Assembly: GCA_049999725.1 (NCBI GenBank)
Contig: JBNGIS010008719.1
Coordinates: 1-32,284 of the forward strand
Source of the DNA: Haplomitrium mnioides
Taxonomy: Eukaryota > Marchantiophyta > Haplomitriopsida > Calobryales
DNA length: 32,284 bases
Direction of reading: 5' to 3'
Position numbers and translations under genes: made by a program. Positions 10,451-20,510 of the stretch are shown one piece after another (the stretch's first letter is position 1; each line of letters starts with the position of its first letter). The notes under the pieces were generated by a model. That model saw only the letters and a program-made list of their open reading frames with translations. It made no database searches and was not told the DNA's origin.

Positions 10451-10506
10451 ACTTGGTACATATTGGTGATCGATCCAAGTTTTTGTCGATCACAGACCCA
10501 TGTACC
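10451..10506. repeat. Nested inverted repeat (potential hairpin)
   Basis: GTGATCGA (10466-10473) and TCGATCAC (10486-10493) are perfect inverted arms around a 12-base loop. GGTACAT (10455-10461) and ATGTACC (10500-10506) form an outer perfect 7-base pair. ACTTGG (10451-10456) and CCAAGT (10475-10480) give an alternative fold. It lies about 120 bases upstream of the minus-strand copia gag start. Confidence 0.6.
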
Positions 10507-12058
10507 TGTTTATGTTTTCTACTTTAAGCAGAAAAATCAAAAATTGAAATGAAAAACAAGAAAGAATTGACTAATTGCGAGTTGATCGGTATGTACACCG
10601 AAAAAGGAAATAAGAAATTGATGTTACTAATGGATAAAGAAACTGCCCAAAGCTAAAATAGAGCCTAGTCCTCGATCGTTGTGGTGCCTCTCTACAATAC
10701 TGATTCTGTGAAGAAATAAAAAGTAACAGTTGTAGGTATGGCCAGATAGGGGTTGAGCTTTGCAAAGTTTTGGAACATAAAGTGAGAGATCCTTAAGTGG
10801 CAAGATGTAGTGTTGCCCTTCCATTGAATGTTGATATAGCGTTGTGTAGTCGTCTGTGTGAAAGTATCTTTCACCGAAAGTATCTTTGGCTAAGTTTTCA
10901 TAGCTATATGGGCAACTGAGTTGAGCTTGTGCACAGGTAGGTGTCGCATGTGCTTTGTCTCTTCCCTTGCTTGATGGTGCTCATGTCGTGAGGGACAATA
11001 AAGAACCAAAATAGTAACAAGGTAATACCAGAAACTAAGAAGGAAAGAACAATAAGAAGGGAGGGGGGAGGAAGCTTGGATGCTTATCCTTCAATGTTAG
11101 AAATGAACAAAGGAAGGTAAGATGAAAGAGTCCAATGTAGGGGTTCGTATACTCTAGTGTCGAAGAAGAACGGGTGTACACGTTGGTGTTGTCTCATGTG
11201 CTAAATAGTTCCTAGAAAAGAAAATGGAGAAGACGAGAACTTTACGAAGAACCACATATTGAAATAGTGAAGAGAGATCGCAATGGAAGCAGAGCAAAAC
11301 AGGAGAGTATGACATGATATTTGTTGTTGTCAAAGAGACAGCTTCAGGTTGTCACAGGCAAGGAACAAAGACAAACAAACAATGAGAATGCAATGCAGGT
11401 CGGCCTCGGGCACGCACAGAGTGTTGTGGTGCTCTATTGTAGTTGACGAGTCAAGAAAGTAACGAGCCAATGTTGCTTAGATATCGTCGAACAGAGGGAA
11501 ATAACAAAAAGGGAATTTCACCCGTGAAGTCGCAGTAGGGAGTTATGTCATCAAGCCGAAGAGCAAAGATGCATCAAACGTATGAGCAAGTAATCACTAG
11601 GCGAAGCAGTGAGTAGCGACGGCGTCATGAGTGAGCAAGAGAAGCAACACGAGTGAACTAGGGTCGCGAAGGTGAGCGCCCTAGTTCGTATGGAGAGGCT
11701 TTCAAAAGAAAAATGAAGAAAGATAGAAATTGAATGAATGAGGGTGAAGAGCAAGAGGTATAGATGCTTGAGAAAAAAAGTCTTTGCTAGAAAGTAGCAA
11801 AGGAAAAAAAAAAAGATGTTTGCGGGAGCAAAATAGTGGAAATAAAAATCCAGTGCAGAGGTAGAACAAAGTACGTGGGTGTGAGTTTGCGGGAGCTTCC
11901 TCAGATGTTGGTGCAGCTTGAGCGCATGCAAGAGAGAAAAAAAATTGTAGAGTCCTTTTGTGCTAATAATGTGCTATCACCTTAGCACCACACACATACA
12001 CACGAGAGTCTCTAAGACGAATGAGTAGAATAGATCGTGGATGACTACTTACAAAGGG

Positions 12059-12067
12059 TATATATAT
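12059..12067 (-). promoter_or_regulatory. Candidate TATA box, minus strand
   Basis: A TATATATA run is followed on the minus strand by CT-rich sequence heading towards the copia gag at 10330. It could be the promoter of that element's LTR. AT-rich DNA gives many chance TATA boxes, so support is weak. Confidence 0.25.
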
Positions 12068-12160
12068 GTCCCTATAACAAATTAATGTATCGTGACGTCA
12101 AGGCATAGAGCAGAAGGCCGTCCTCAGAAAGAAGAGCATGCCTAGATGTATATGTCATTT

Positions 12161-14610
12161 TTGAATCCACATGTTTAGGTGTTGGTTTCTAGAGCATAAA
12201 AAGGGACCACAATCAAAAAAGAGGTTTAGCTTTGTGTGTTGTGTCATGTTCTCAACCTTGATTTTGTACTCAAACCCTTTGTGATGTGTGCATTCTAGCC
12301 CAAGCTACATTAGTTAAGTTTTCAGCCCAGTGGTGTTGGCTTGACGGGTTTGGCCTAACTAGTTATCGATTGGCTCTTAGATATCTAAGTGTGAGGATCT
12401 CTAGTACCTCTAAAATTGTATTTCACGACTTGAACAAAGATCATACTTTCCACTTGAGTAGTACATGATTGTTAGACTAGTTTCCGCTTCTCCTTTCACA
12501 CCTCCTTGACATAACACTATCTGCCTTCCCATGAATTTGGCTCTCACACTCTTCCTTGATACACTCCTCCATCACCATTGCAACTCTTGAATTTGGATGC
12601 TCCCATGGTCAGGTTTTGCAGAGCTGGCACCCCAACAAAGTGACACGTGAACTCATATAGTGAGATCAGATGTCATGATATTGTCTTCAGAGGTGCTAAG
12701 TCGGCTAGTTTGTCCCTAGTTATTGGTCTGTAGCTCCACCCAAAGTATTCTTCTTAGTATTGATCCATAGGTGTTGCTCGATTACCCGATATTGTTCTCC
12801 CTTTCTCTCCTTTTGGTTGTTTCATTATTGGTCATTGTCAATTGTTAATTTTTGGCTTGCCCCTTATCAATTGCTATTCGTAGTCAATTTTTTTGTTTCT
12901 CCTTTATCGATTGTTGTCAATAGTTTGTTTTTGGTCCCTTCTTTATCGACCATTGGTAGTTCAACGACCTCAAACCTTCCTCCTTTCTTTTTCGGAAACC
13001 TCCCCCGATCTTTGCAGTTTGGATCCCCTCTTTAGGGTCTCTAATTAGTATTCGGCTCCTTTCCATCCCAATTGACCAGTACTTTCTCTCTGAACTTTGA
13101 TCTAGATAGCCATCCTATCGCTCCTCTCGCTGCTCGACATTGTTTTCAATGAGGAAGGTGGACTGTCGCGTCCAGACCATTAGTATCCCTGACGTCATTC
13201 TCAAATCCCAAGACCCGATAGTAACCTAGCCAAATTCCTTTCCCTTGGAAGTGCTGGTCCGATGTAGTGTGCTACGCTTTAAGATGAACTAGAACCAATA
13301 GTCATGTATATTGCTATTAGAACTTCAATTGGGTCAGCCCCAATATCAAGATCTGAAGTTGATCTCCTTTGCATTCTAATAGTTGATCTTCATGTTTTGA
13401 ATCCACAAACTGGTTTAAACCCTTACCATTGAGTTCCTTAGTTCCAACCAGCAGCATCAAGCTACTCGATACCGCTTTTCAATGGGGTAGCTTGACCGTT
13501 GCCCTCTGATAGCCTGTACAAAATCTTCTTGATCCAAAGAACCTCTAGATTCTAGTTCCGTTATCACATTTTGTTTTTGATCGATAGTAGGTACTTCTAC
13601 CACATGAAATGTAGAAGATTCCCATTCCAATTCTTAGAATGATGCCCTACTGAGCTTAGAATATTCTCTAGCAAACTTCTTTAGATTCTAGTTCCAATAG
13701 TGTTTCCTAATCTCGTTCGATATTATATCATGTTTGACCCAAGCTAGATAGATTCCGCTCCTAATAGACATCATATTATTCCTCTTGATAGCATCAAAGC
13801 CCTAGACTCAAACTCTTGACATATCTTAGGCCCGACTTACTTAGAGAAGTTCCCACCCGATAGAGGAATCCCTTAAACTATGATTTAGCAAGATTCCATT
13901 CCTGATTTTAGTATACACTACCACTTGGCATGCAGTACTTGTCAGACTCAATCTAGTAGAAGCTTCTATTCCCAAAGTATAGTTCTATAGAATCGAATAA
14001 CTAGAACTGACAAAGATAGAAGAAGACTCATAGGACAGACCCAAACTTTTATGTAGAAGTTTTGAACAGGTTAGCACATGTATGTTTGGTTCAATCCCCA
14101 CTAAGAATTGTTTATCTTGAAGACGATTCTAAGGATATTTTTATGTTGATCTATGTTGAGTCATTCAAGGGTGGAAGATACATCAAAGTCAGTGTGTAGT
14201 CAAATCTAGCCAGATTTCTTACTCGATGTGATTAGTAGATTGTTCTCAGCCTTAATCCCTTTGAGCGTATTGATTAGGCACTCATTATTTGGTAGATTGT
14301 ACATTTGTTACCAACATGAAATGATTCACATTTCTTGTTGATCGTGATCCTTTCCTTCCCTCAGCTTATCCTCTCGACAACTCATACTCTCAAACCTCTT
14401 GCATTTCGATGTCAAATTCCACAGTGAGTTGTTAGTAGATTCATAACATGCTCGAACGCAGCATCCTACAGAGACTCCCTGATTTGTAGATTCGACATGT
14501 TCCTCCACCTTACACGTCACATGCACACTCAAAATTATCTATGCTACACACCAACCAATTGAATATTCTAAGGGAATACTCTGAACCAGCTATTTTGCTA
14601 CAAATCAGCT
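12161..14610. other. Gene-free region, no recognised coding
   Basis: No open frame here shows a domain, codon-level conservation or a recognisable start context. The stretch carries a short 39-bp tandem repeat (12825-12960) and a weak 69-bp periodicity (13545-13975), described separately. Composition is pyrimidine-rich on the plus strand over 12480-13060. It may be old, diverged transposon DNA. Confidence 0.5.
12825..12963 (+). repeat. Tandem repeat of about 39-40 bp, three to four copies
   Basis: The anchor TTATYG/TTATCA starts at 12825, 12864, 12904 and 12943, spacings 39, 40 and 39. Between anchors each copy has an ATTG-x-TCAAT-type core followed by a T-rich run and CCCTT or CCTT. The copies are diverged. 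Confidence 0.6.
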
Positions 14611-14616
14611 AAGAAA

Positions 14617-14618
<2 letters not shown>

Positions 14619-14680
<62 letters not shown>
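14619..14680 (+). repeat. (CA)31 microsatellite
   Basis: Sixty-two bases of uninterrupted CA dinucleotide, 31 units. A perfect run of this length is expected to be highly length-variable and points to recent slippage growth. Confidence 0.98.
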
Positions 14681-14683
<3 letters not shown>

Positions 14684-14756
14684 GAGTTGGGCTCCTCCTC
14701 CTATTCCTATCTCATGTTGAAACAAATTCCTACGCTAGCATTGACTTTGTGTGCGT

Positions 14757-15190
14757 ATAGGATTCAAAGAAACAATAACAAAACCTATGCACGCATAAGG
14801 TCAAAAACAACAACATCAATTTCTTGGCTTGCTTTGACGGTAGTTGCGACTGGAATTGAAAAAAACAATAACAAAACCTATATGCGCATAGAGTCACAAA
14901 CAACAACAATGATTATTGATTTTATTTATCTCTGGTTGTGCCTTGGATTGACAACAATAATGGCAAAACCTCATGTGCGCATAAGGTAACAAACAACAAC
15001 AAGAACAATTTGTCCATTGTCTTTGACTCTCAACATGTTTTGGATTCAAACTAAGAAAAAAAAAACCCTATAAAAATATAGAGTCTAACAAAACAACTAC
15101 AATTTTGATGTTTTTTTTACTCCAGCCACATTTACAATTCAAATCAACAACAACAAAATCTTTGTGCATAGGGGTACAAAGATTTGACTT
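14757..15190 (+). repeat. Degenerate 93-bp tandem repeat, about five copies
   Basis: Each copy starts near GGATTCAAA or GGAATTGAAA, at 14760, 14852, 14945, 15042 and about 15135 (spacings 92, 93, 97, 93). It then carries ACAATAACAAAACCTATG, a GCGCATA core, and a run of CAACAACA. Copies are diverged and AT-rich. A 100-codon open frame across part of it is a by-product of the repeat and is not called as a gene. Confidence 0.75.
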
Positions 15191-15295
15191 TTGTTATCTT
15201 TAGATTGACATCCCTTACTTAGTAAGTTCTTCAAGCGTTAACTCTTCAAAGCATGCTAAAAAAAAAAGGCTTTTCAGACAACAATTAAGAAGAGT

Positions 15296-15300
15296 ATCAT
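15296..15300 (+). repeat. Target-site duplication, left copy
   Basis: ATCAT directly before the 5' LTR matches ATCAT at 22213-22217 directly after the 3' LTR. Five bases is the usual length for copia integrase. Confidence 0.93.
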
Positions 15301-15560
15301 TGTTAGGATATATACAATAACATGATAGTAAGATTAGATGATGTTTCCTAATCTAAGATTAAGTTACTAATCTATAATTAGCAACTACATTAGTTTTAAC
15401 ACTAACCTAGGATTAAGGTAACAAACATATGATTGTATTATTGATTATTCATGAGATGATATGAGATTGAGAGAGGAGAAGAAAGTGAGGAAGATTTCAT
15501 CACACATTGCATGAGCTAATAAGCCTTATGTTGAGTACCTATTGTATGAATTATCCAACA
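15301..15560 (+). repeat. 5' LTR of the copia element
   Basis: 260 bp starting TG and ending CA, aligned over its length with 21957-22212. A TATATA lies within the first 15 bases, too close to the edge to be a normal promoter TATA. No clear polyadenylation signal is seen. Confidence 0.95.
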
Positions 15561-15580
15561 CGTTATCAACAACTTGCTCT
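15561..15580 (+). promoter_or_regulatory. Probable primer-binding region, atypical
   Basis: The bases right after the LTR begin CGTTATCAACAAC. The common plant copia site complementary to the 3' end of initiator tRNA-Met is TGGTATCAGAGC; only the TATCA core is shared. Position alone supports a primer site. Which tRNA, or which tRNA segment, pairs here is unknown. Confidence 0.4.
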
Positions 15581-16263
15581 TACTGATTATATATAATTTT
15601 AAATTTTTTTCTATCATTTTCTATAATTTATAAGTTTTTTCTATTAAAAAATTTCTCGAATTTGATAGCTTGAATACTTCATGTCTTATATTTAATATAC
15701 TATTTATATTATTTCTTTTCATTTTTCCTTTTCCACTGTCTAGATCTCTTATTTTCATAAATTGAATATTTTATAATATTGTATTCTATTCTATTCAAGG
15801 GAGATGAATCTATGAAGAGTAGATGAAGATTTGAAATTTTTTGAAATTGAGGGCAGAATTAGAGTTGCCCAGGGCAGGACTTGAGGTCGCCCAGCAAATG
15901 CAATCCTATACAAAGTGGAATCAAGAGGACTGATGAAGAATTGAAGAAGAGCTATTGCAGATTACAATTTTTGAAATTTTCAAGGCTATACACCAATTTC
16001 AACAAATTTTTGATTGAATTGAGCAAGAGGATCTGCGTAATTCAATTATGAACAAATTGCAACTTGAATCATCAGATTTGGTGAAGAATTTAGTGAGCGA
16101 TTCTCAGATTTCAAACAACTGAAATCATGAGAAAATTACAGTCGCGATCTTCAAGAGTGGCAGAATATTGACATATCGGCATTTCGGCAATGATAAGTTT
16201 TGCTTCAAAGAGATATATGTGAGACAAAGCGTTGATGGATAATCGTTTCGAGTTTCTTTGAAA

Positions 16264-16725
16264 CTGGAAAGTTCGAATTTGGAGAAAGCTCAAAACTTCG
16301 ACATTTTTGAAAGTTCGAAAAGGAAGGAGGCTATTCAGTAGAGAAATGAGAACAAATCACTATTTCAACATCACTTTGCGAAAGTTAAAAAGGGTGCAAA
16401 TCGGAAAGTTCGAAAAGTTTTTGAAGGCTTTTCGAAACTCTAATAAATCACCTTTTGGGCGAAAGTTTGAAACGACCTATTCGGTAAAAGTTGAAAGTTA
16501 GAAGCTATCTCTTCAGAAACATATGTGTGCTTTATTACCATTTCAGAAATTTTATTATTAATTTATTGAAAATTCGAAACAAATTTGCCGCAATGAACTG
16601 AAAGTTCGACAATTCAAAGGCTTCTTATGCGGCAAAATTTCGACTTATCTTCATTTCGCAAATTTATTTATTTATTTAATATTGAAAGTTTGACATGGTG
16701 TTTTGGGTGAATCTGGAAAGTTTGA
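16264..16725 (+). repeat. Interspersed GAAAGTTCGA-type motifs
   Basis: Variants of GAAAGTT(C/T)GA occur about nine times in 460 bases, near 16269, 16308, 16403, 16461, 16488, 16569, 16600, 16683 and 16714, often followed by AAAG. The spacing is irregular. The same motif type occurs in the gypsy LTR around 7570-7635, which may mean this leader holds LTR-derived sequence. Confidence 0.5.
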
Positions 16726-16844
16726 AAAGGCTTGAAGGGTTATCGAAACAACAACATATTGCTATTTCGGCAATTTGAAGAAAAAAAAGGAAGAAATTAT
16801 AAAACTATTATAAAATTATTGGAGGGGAAGCCACCCCTTGTTCA

Positions 16845-17000
16845 TATTTCTAACTAATCAGATCCCGCCACGTGTCAGAAGCCCATTGGAGATGTTGGAG
16901 CCAAACCCCACTCCCAGATGTAGGGAGTGACGGGGTCTCTTACGAGTAACCGTTGAAGGGGTTACGAGTGAGAGGTTCTTATACATATGGGAGTGTTTTG
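16845..17000 (+). promoter_or_regulatory. Promoter-like patch in the copia leader
   Basis: The stretch contains CCACGTGTCA (a G-box core, CACGTG) near 16868, CATTGG as an inverted CCAAT box, and TATACATA near 16980. These occur together in a locally GC-richer block. Such clusters are typical of LTR U3 regions or plant promoters, but no transcript evidence exists and the call is tentative. Confidence 0.3.
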
Positions 17001-18351
17001 TGCTTTGCTTATGGGATTTCTTCTAAGTCCCTGGTGAAGCGGCGCTTGGTCTTGGAACGAAGCGGACTTCCAAAGCTTGAGATTTCTTCCCGAGCCCGAA
17101 TAATCAGCCAAACCAACGTGATTTCATCTGAGCCTACTTTAAGTCTACCGAACTTGTATTAAGCATCTTCCGAAGCACTAAAATGCTCCCGAACCTAAAT
17201 TGGCTACCGAACCTACCAGCTCGAAGAGAAAGAGTGTTTTGCTTTTGGAAATCAATTTTTGTGCATTCTACTCGATATATTTCTCAAATTTTAGCATATA
17301 GAAAGTATTGCCCGCTCCAAGCGAACATTTCAAGCTCTTATTTACACTTTTTGGTGAAGAATTGGATACACACTATGCTCTGAATTTTCTAATTCTATGA
17401 AATAGAATACCATAACACTTATGTTATGATTTTAAGTGTTTATGTGCATGGAATTTGACACACAAATGATATTTGGAGTTTGATACAACCAGAACTCTAT
17501 TTTGGGATCTAGAATTGAACAATCTGACCTGTTAATCTTTCATTCAGATCTGATCAACTCCTACTTGACATACAGACTCACTCCATTTCATTCAATTGAC
17601 CATTTGTGGATCATTGACACTATCTATCTATCAGATTGGAGTCAAATTAAACCATATGACTATTCAGAACAGGCCTATATACTTGTACTACCAGCTCATA
17701 TTCTGAAATACTCTGTTTTTACAGAGATTGAAAACCTGATACTGAGACCATAGTAGTAAAGAGCATATAAGTTTTTGAGATAAAATTGATAGTGTGATAC
17801 CTTATAGTACCTATATTCTACTCTTTGTTAATCAACAAATTGAGAATAGGTGATTGTAATGTTCAAAATGTAGAATCTACCATACCGATTCTATAAGTGG
17901 CATAGAAGTTCAAACCGATTAGTTGGCTCATAGTTTTGACCAGAACCGAGCAGGCTAGAAGCCACAACTAATCCATAGTGTTTATAACTATCTATTTGAC
18001 CACATTAGCTATCAAACTCAATATTTTATCAGAGCTACACATTCAAGATTTCTGGTTCAGCAGTATAGGATCTGGTTACACATTTTGGAAATATTATCAA
18101 ATTTCAACAACCTGCTGTTGCCTGGAGAATACAGTTCATTACATCAAACTTCGTTGGTGACATCTGGACTACTACAAGAGCCTACACCAACATTCATTTT
18201 TATATATACAGAGTCAACCCCTTGCCTACTGCAAGAAGAAGAGAGAAGCCATTTTCATAATAACTCTGTTATCACTCTCTATTATCTTGAGAATACAAAA
18301 TCTTTTCAATTTTCTTTTTCTTCAATTCAGTACAAGCCTGCAGTCTAAAAG

Positions 18352-19380
18352 ATGGAAAACTTAAGTTTCAAGAGTCTGACCATAGAAGGGGAGAACTATC
18401 TCTTCTGGTCACTTGATGTTGTAGCACACCTTGTTTCCAAGGGATTGGAGACAACTATCCTCACTGATGAGGATATAAATGCTTAGCAAAAAGCACAAGC
18501 TTTAGTGTTTTTGAAACACCATTTGTCAGATCCTTTGAAAACACAATACCTAAATGAGAGTAATCCAAGACTCTTATGGGACAGTTTGAAAGAACGGTTT
18601 GACCATACCAAGACTATCCATTTGCCTAAAGCCAAGCATGATTGGGTTAACTCGAGGGTTCAAGATTTCACATCCATATCTAAATACAATAATGAACTCT
18701 TCAAAATTATGAGTCAATTAACTGTATGTGGTCACTCAGTTTCAGAAGAGGAGCAGATAGAAAAGACTTTATCCATTTTTCATCATTCAAACATGATCCT
18801 GTTTGCACAGTACAAGAATATGAATTTCAGAAGGTATTCTGAATTGATTGCATATCTCCTACTGGCAAAAAAGCACCAGGATTTGTTATTGAAGAACTCT
18901 AAGACAAGACCTCTTGGGACTCTGCCTATTACTCAGTCACCTGAAGTGCATTTCAATAAACCAATTAGTAACAAAGGACAACCAAGATAGAGAGCAAGAT
19001 TTGGTTCTATTAGGCAAACCTCAAACATGGGAAAAGCCCCAATGATTGGTGTGTATAATAAGCAATTTAGGGGGAGAGGTAGAGGCAGAGGATCTGCTGG
19101 AAAGTTATACCCAATGGGACAAAGAGGTGCAAGACCTCAAAACAGAGGAAGAAACATGCCCTCTTCCAACAATACAAGAGGTTCAGTAAGATGTACCAAA
19201 TGTGGTACTATGGGCCATGTTCAAAAAATGTGCAGAATCCCAACACATCTGGTGGCACTATATGCCCAATACCATAACAAACAGAACAATTCAGAGAACC
19301 ATGGTGTGTTACTGGAACAAACTGATACTTTAAATGACTATATTGATAAAGATGATGATCTGGCTATTCTAGAGAATCAT
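18352..19380 (+). pseudogene. gag: Copia gag with CCHC zinc knuckle, two stops
   Basis: The ATG at 18352 begins MENLSFKSLTIEGENY, followed by the FWSLDV motif, HHLSDPL, RLLWDSLKERFDH, a KHDWVNSRVQDF helix and the SEEEQIEKTLSIFH block, all typical of copia-type gag (UBN2-like). Near the end an Arg/Gly-rich tract (19066-19170) leads into CTKCGTMGHVQKMC at 19192-19233, a C-x2-C-x4-H-x4-C knuckle for RNA packaging, then CRIPTHLVALY. TAG stops lie at 18484 (codon 45) and 18988; the rest is in one frame. It is a relative of the minus-strand gag at 9435-10330. Coding is cut at about 19375-19385 by a deletion that joins it to integrase in another frame. Confidence 0.9.
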
Positions 19381-19382
19381 AT

Positions 19383-20510
19383 GTTTCTCAAGGCAAGCTC
19401 GTCCTACGACCAACAATATCCAAGACTATGATGGATATACCTAAGTTCCTTGAGCACTTACACATAGATGTGTGTGGTTCTATTGACCCACCAAGTGGAC
19501 CCTTTCGATACTTCTTGGTGATAATCTACGCGTCATCAAAATGGTCACAAGTCTCGTTACTCTCTACCCAAAACTTGGTCTTCCCTATGATACTAGCACA
19601 AATTCTAAAATTGAAAGCTCAATTTCTAGAAAATCCAATAAGGGTCCTAAGGGTTGACAATGCGTGGGAGTTTACGTCTAAGACTTTTGATGAATTTTGT
19701 ATATCTACAGGTATAGATACCCAATACTTTGTGGCTCACTTCTATTTTCAAAATGGCATAGCTGAAAGAGTTATACGGAACATACAAATGATAGCTAGGC
19801 CCATGCTCATGCAAACCAGATTACCAGTTTCTGCATAGGGCCACTCTGTTCTATATGCTGCTTCTTTATCGAAGTACATGCCATCAACATTTAATACTTT
19901 ATCTCCTCACCAACTTGCCTATGGGACTATTCCCGATCTCTCTCATCTCCGTATTTTTGGTTGTCAAGTCCTTGTTCCAATTTTGGGACCGAAAATGACT
20001 AAGATAAGACCTCAATGACAGAAGGGCATTTATGTGGGATATGAATCTTCGTCGATTATACGATATCTGGAACCATCCTTAATGGATGTATTTCAAGCTA
20101 AATTCATAGATTGCCACTTCTATGAGGATATATTCCCATCATTGTTTGAAGATAAAACTTCTTCAATATCGGAAAAGTTAGAATGGGAGAAACAATCCAC
20201 TTTATGGATAGATCAAAGAACAAGGTAGTGTGAGAATGAAGTCAAGAGACTTCTTCACTTGATTAAGACTGTCGAACAGTTGCCTGACTTATTTAATGAG
20301 ATTGCAAAGGTAACATGATCACACATTCCTACTGTAAATGTACCTGCAAGGATTCAGGACATTACTACAATAGTGAGTGATCAATTACCGAGGAAAAAGA
20401 GAGGACGTCCTTTAGACTTGAAAGACTCTCAGCCAAGGCAACGAAATACAACAAAAAGGACTATTTTCTCCGCTGATGGACCTCTACTACCATCATCATC
20501 CACTACATAT
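19383..20510 (+). pseudogene. Copia integrase, N-terminus deleted, DD35E residues kept
   Basis: Family similarity resumes with SQGKLVLRP just after the lost HHCC finger. The core has Asp in LHIDVCG (codon 19467), Asp in RVDNAWEF (codon 19656) and Glu in GIAERVIRN (codon 19764), with exactly 35 residues between the last two, so the catalytic triad survives. The C-terminal part includes LSPHQLAYG, LRIFGCQV and GIYVGYES, then a lysine-rich linker with KKRGRP near 20393. Stops are TAG 19836 (normally Trp), TGA 20016, TAG 20226 and TGA 20316. The protease and the zinc finger are absent. The frame ends where a second deletion joins to RT. Confidence 0.9.

Larger units (their letters stand above)
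10331..12160 (-). other. Gene-free stretch upstream of the minus-strand copia gag; leader or LTR-like
   Basis: On the minus strand this is pyrimidine-rich and leads into the gag at 10330, as an element leader would. A TATA run (12059-12067) lies at its upstream end, followed by CT-rich sequence of the kind seen at plant transcription starts. It bears no resemblance to the 260-bp LTR of the copia at 15301, so the elements belong to different families or the region is something else. I could not find LTR edges or a primer site. The open frames within it are low-complexity and not convincing. Confidence 0.4.
15561..18351 (+). other. Unusually long (2.8 kb) leader between 5' LTR and gag
   Basis: There is no recognisable coding sequence. 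The interval is very AT-rich at 15590-15780, holds repeated GAAAGTTCGA-like motifs at 16264-16725, a more GC-rich promoter-like patch at 16845-17160 with a G-box, and a CCGAA-motif cluster at 17148-17212. It ends with a CT-rich segment just before the gag ATG at 18352. Copia leaders are normally much shorter, so this may include an older nested insertion or be a trait of the family; the sequence does not decide. Open frames of 60-87 codons here lack domains. Confidence 0.6.

Noticed and set aside
11551-11931. 126-codon minus-strand open frame
   Set aside because: Low-complexity, Phe/Leu/Ser-rich translation of a CT-rich leader-like stretch; no domain and no conserved feature.
14687-14989. 100-codon plus-strand open frame
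   Set aside because: It lies across the 93-bp tandem repeat and its residues simply repeat the unit; no start context or domain.
17502-17753. 83-codon plus-strand open frame in the copia leader
   Set aside because: No recognisable motif, no relation to gag, and AT-rich DNA; treated as chance.
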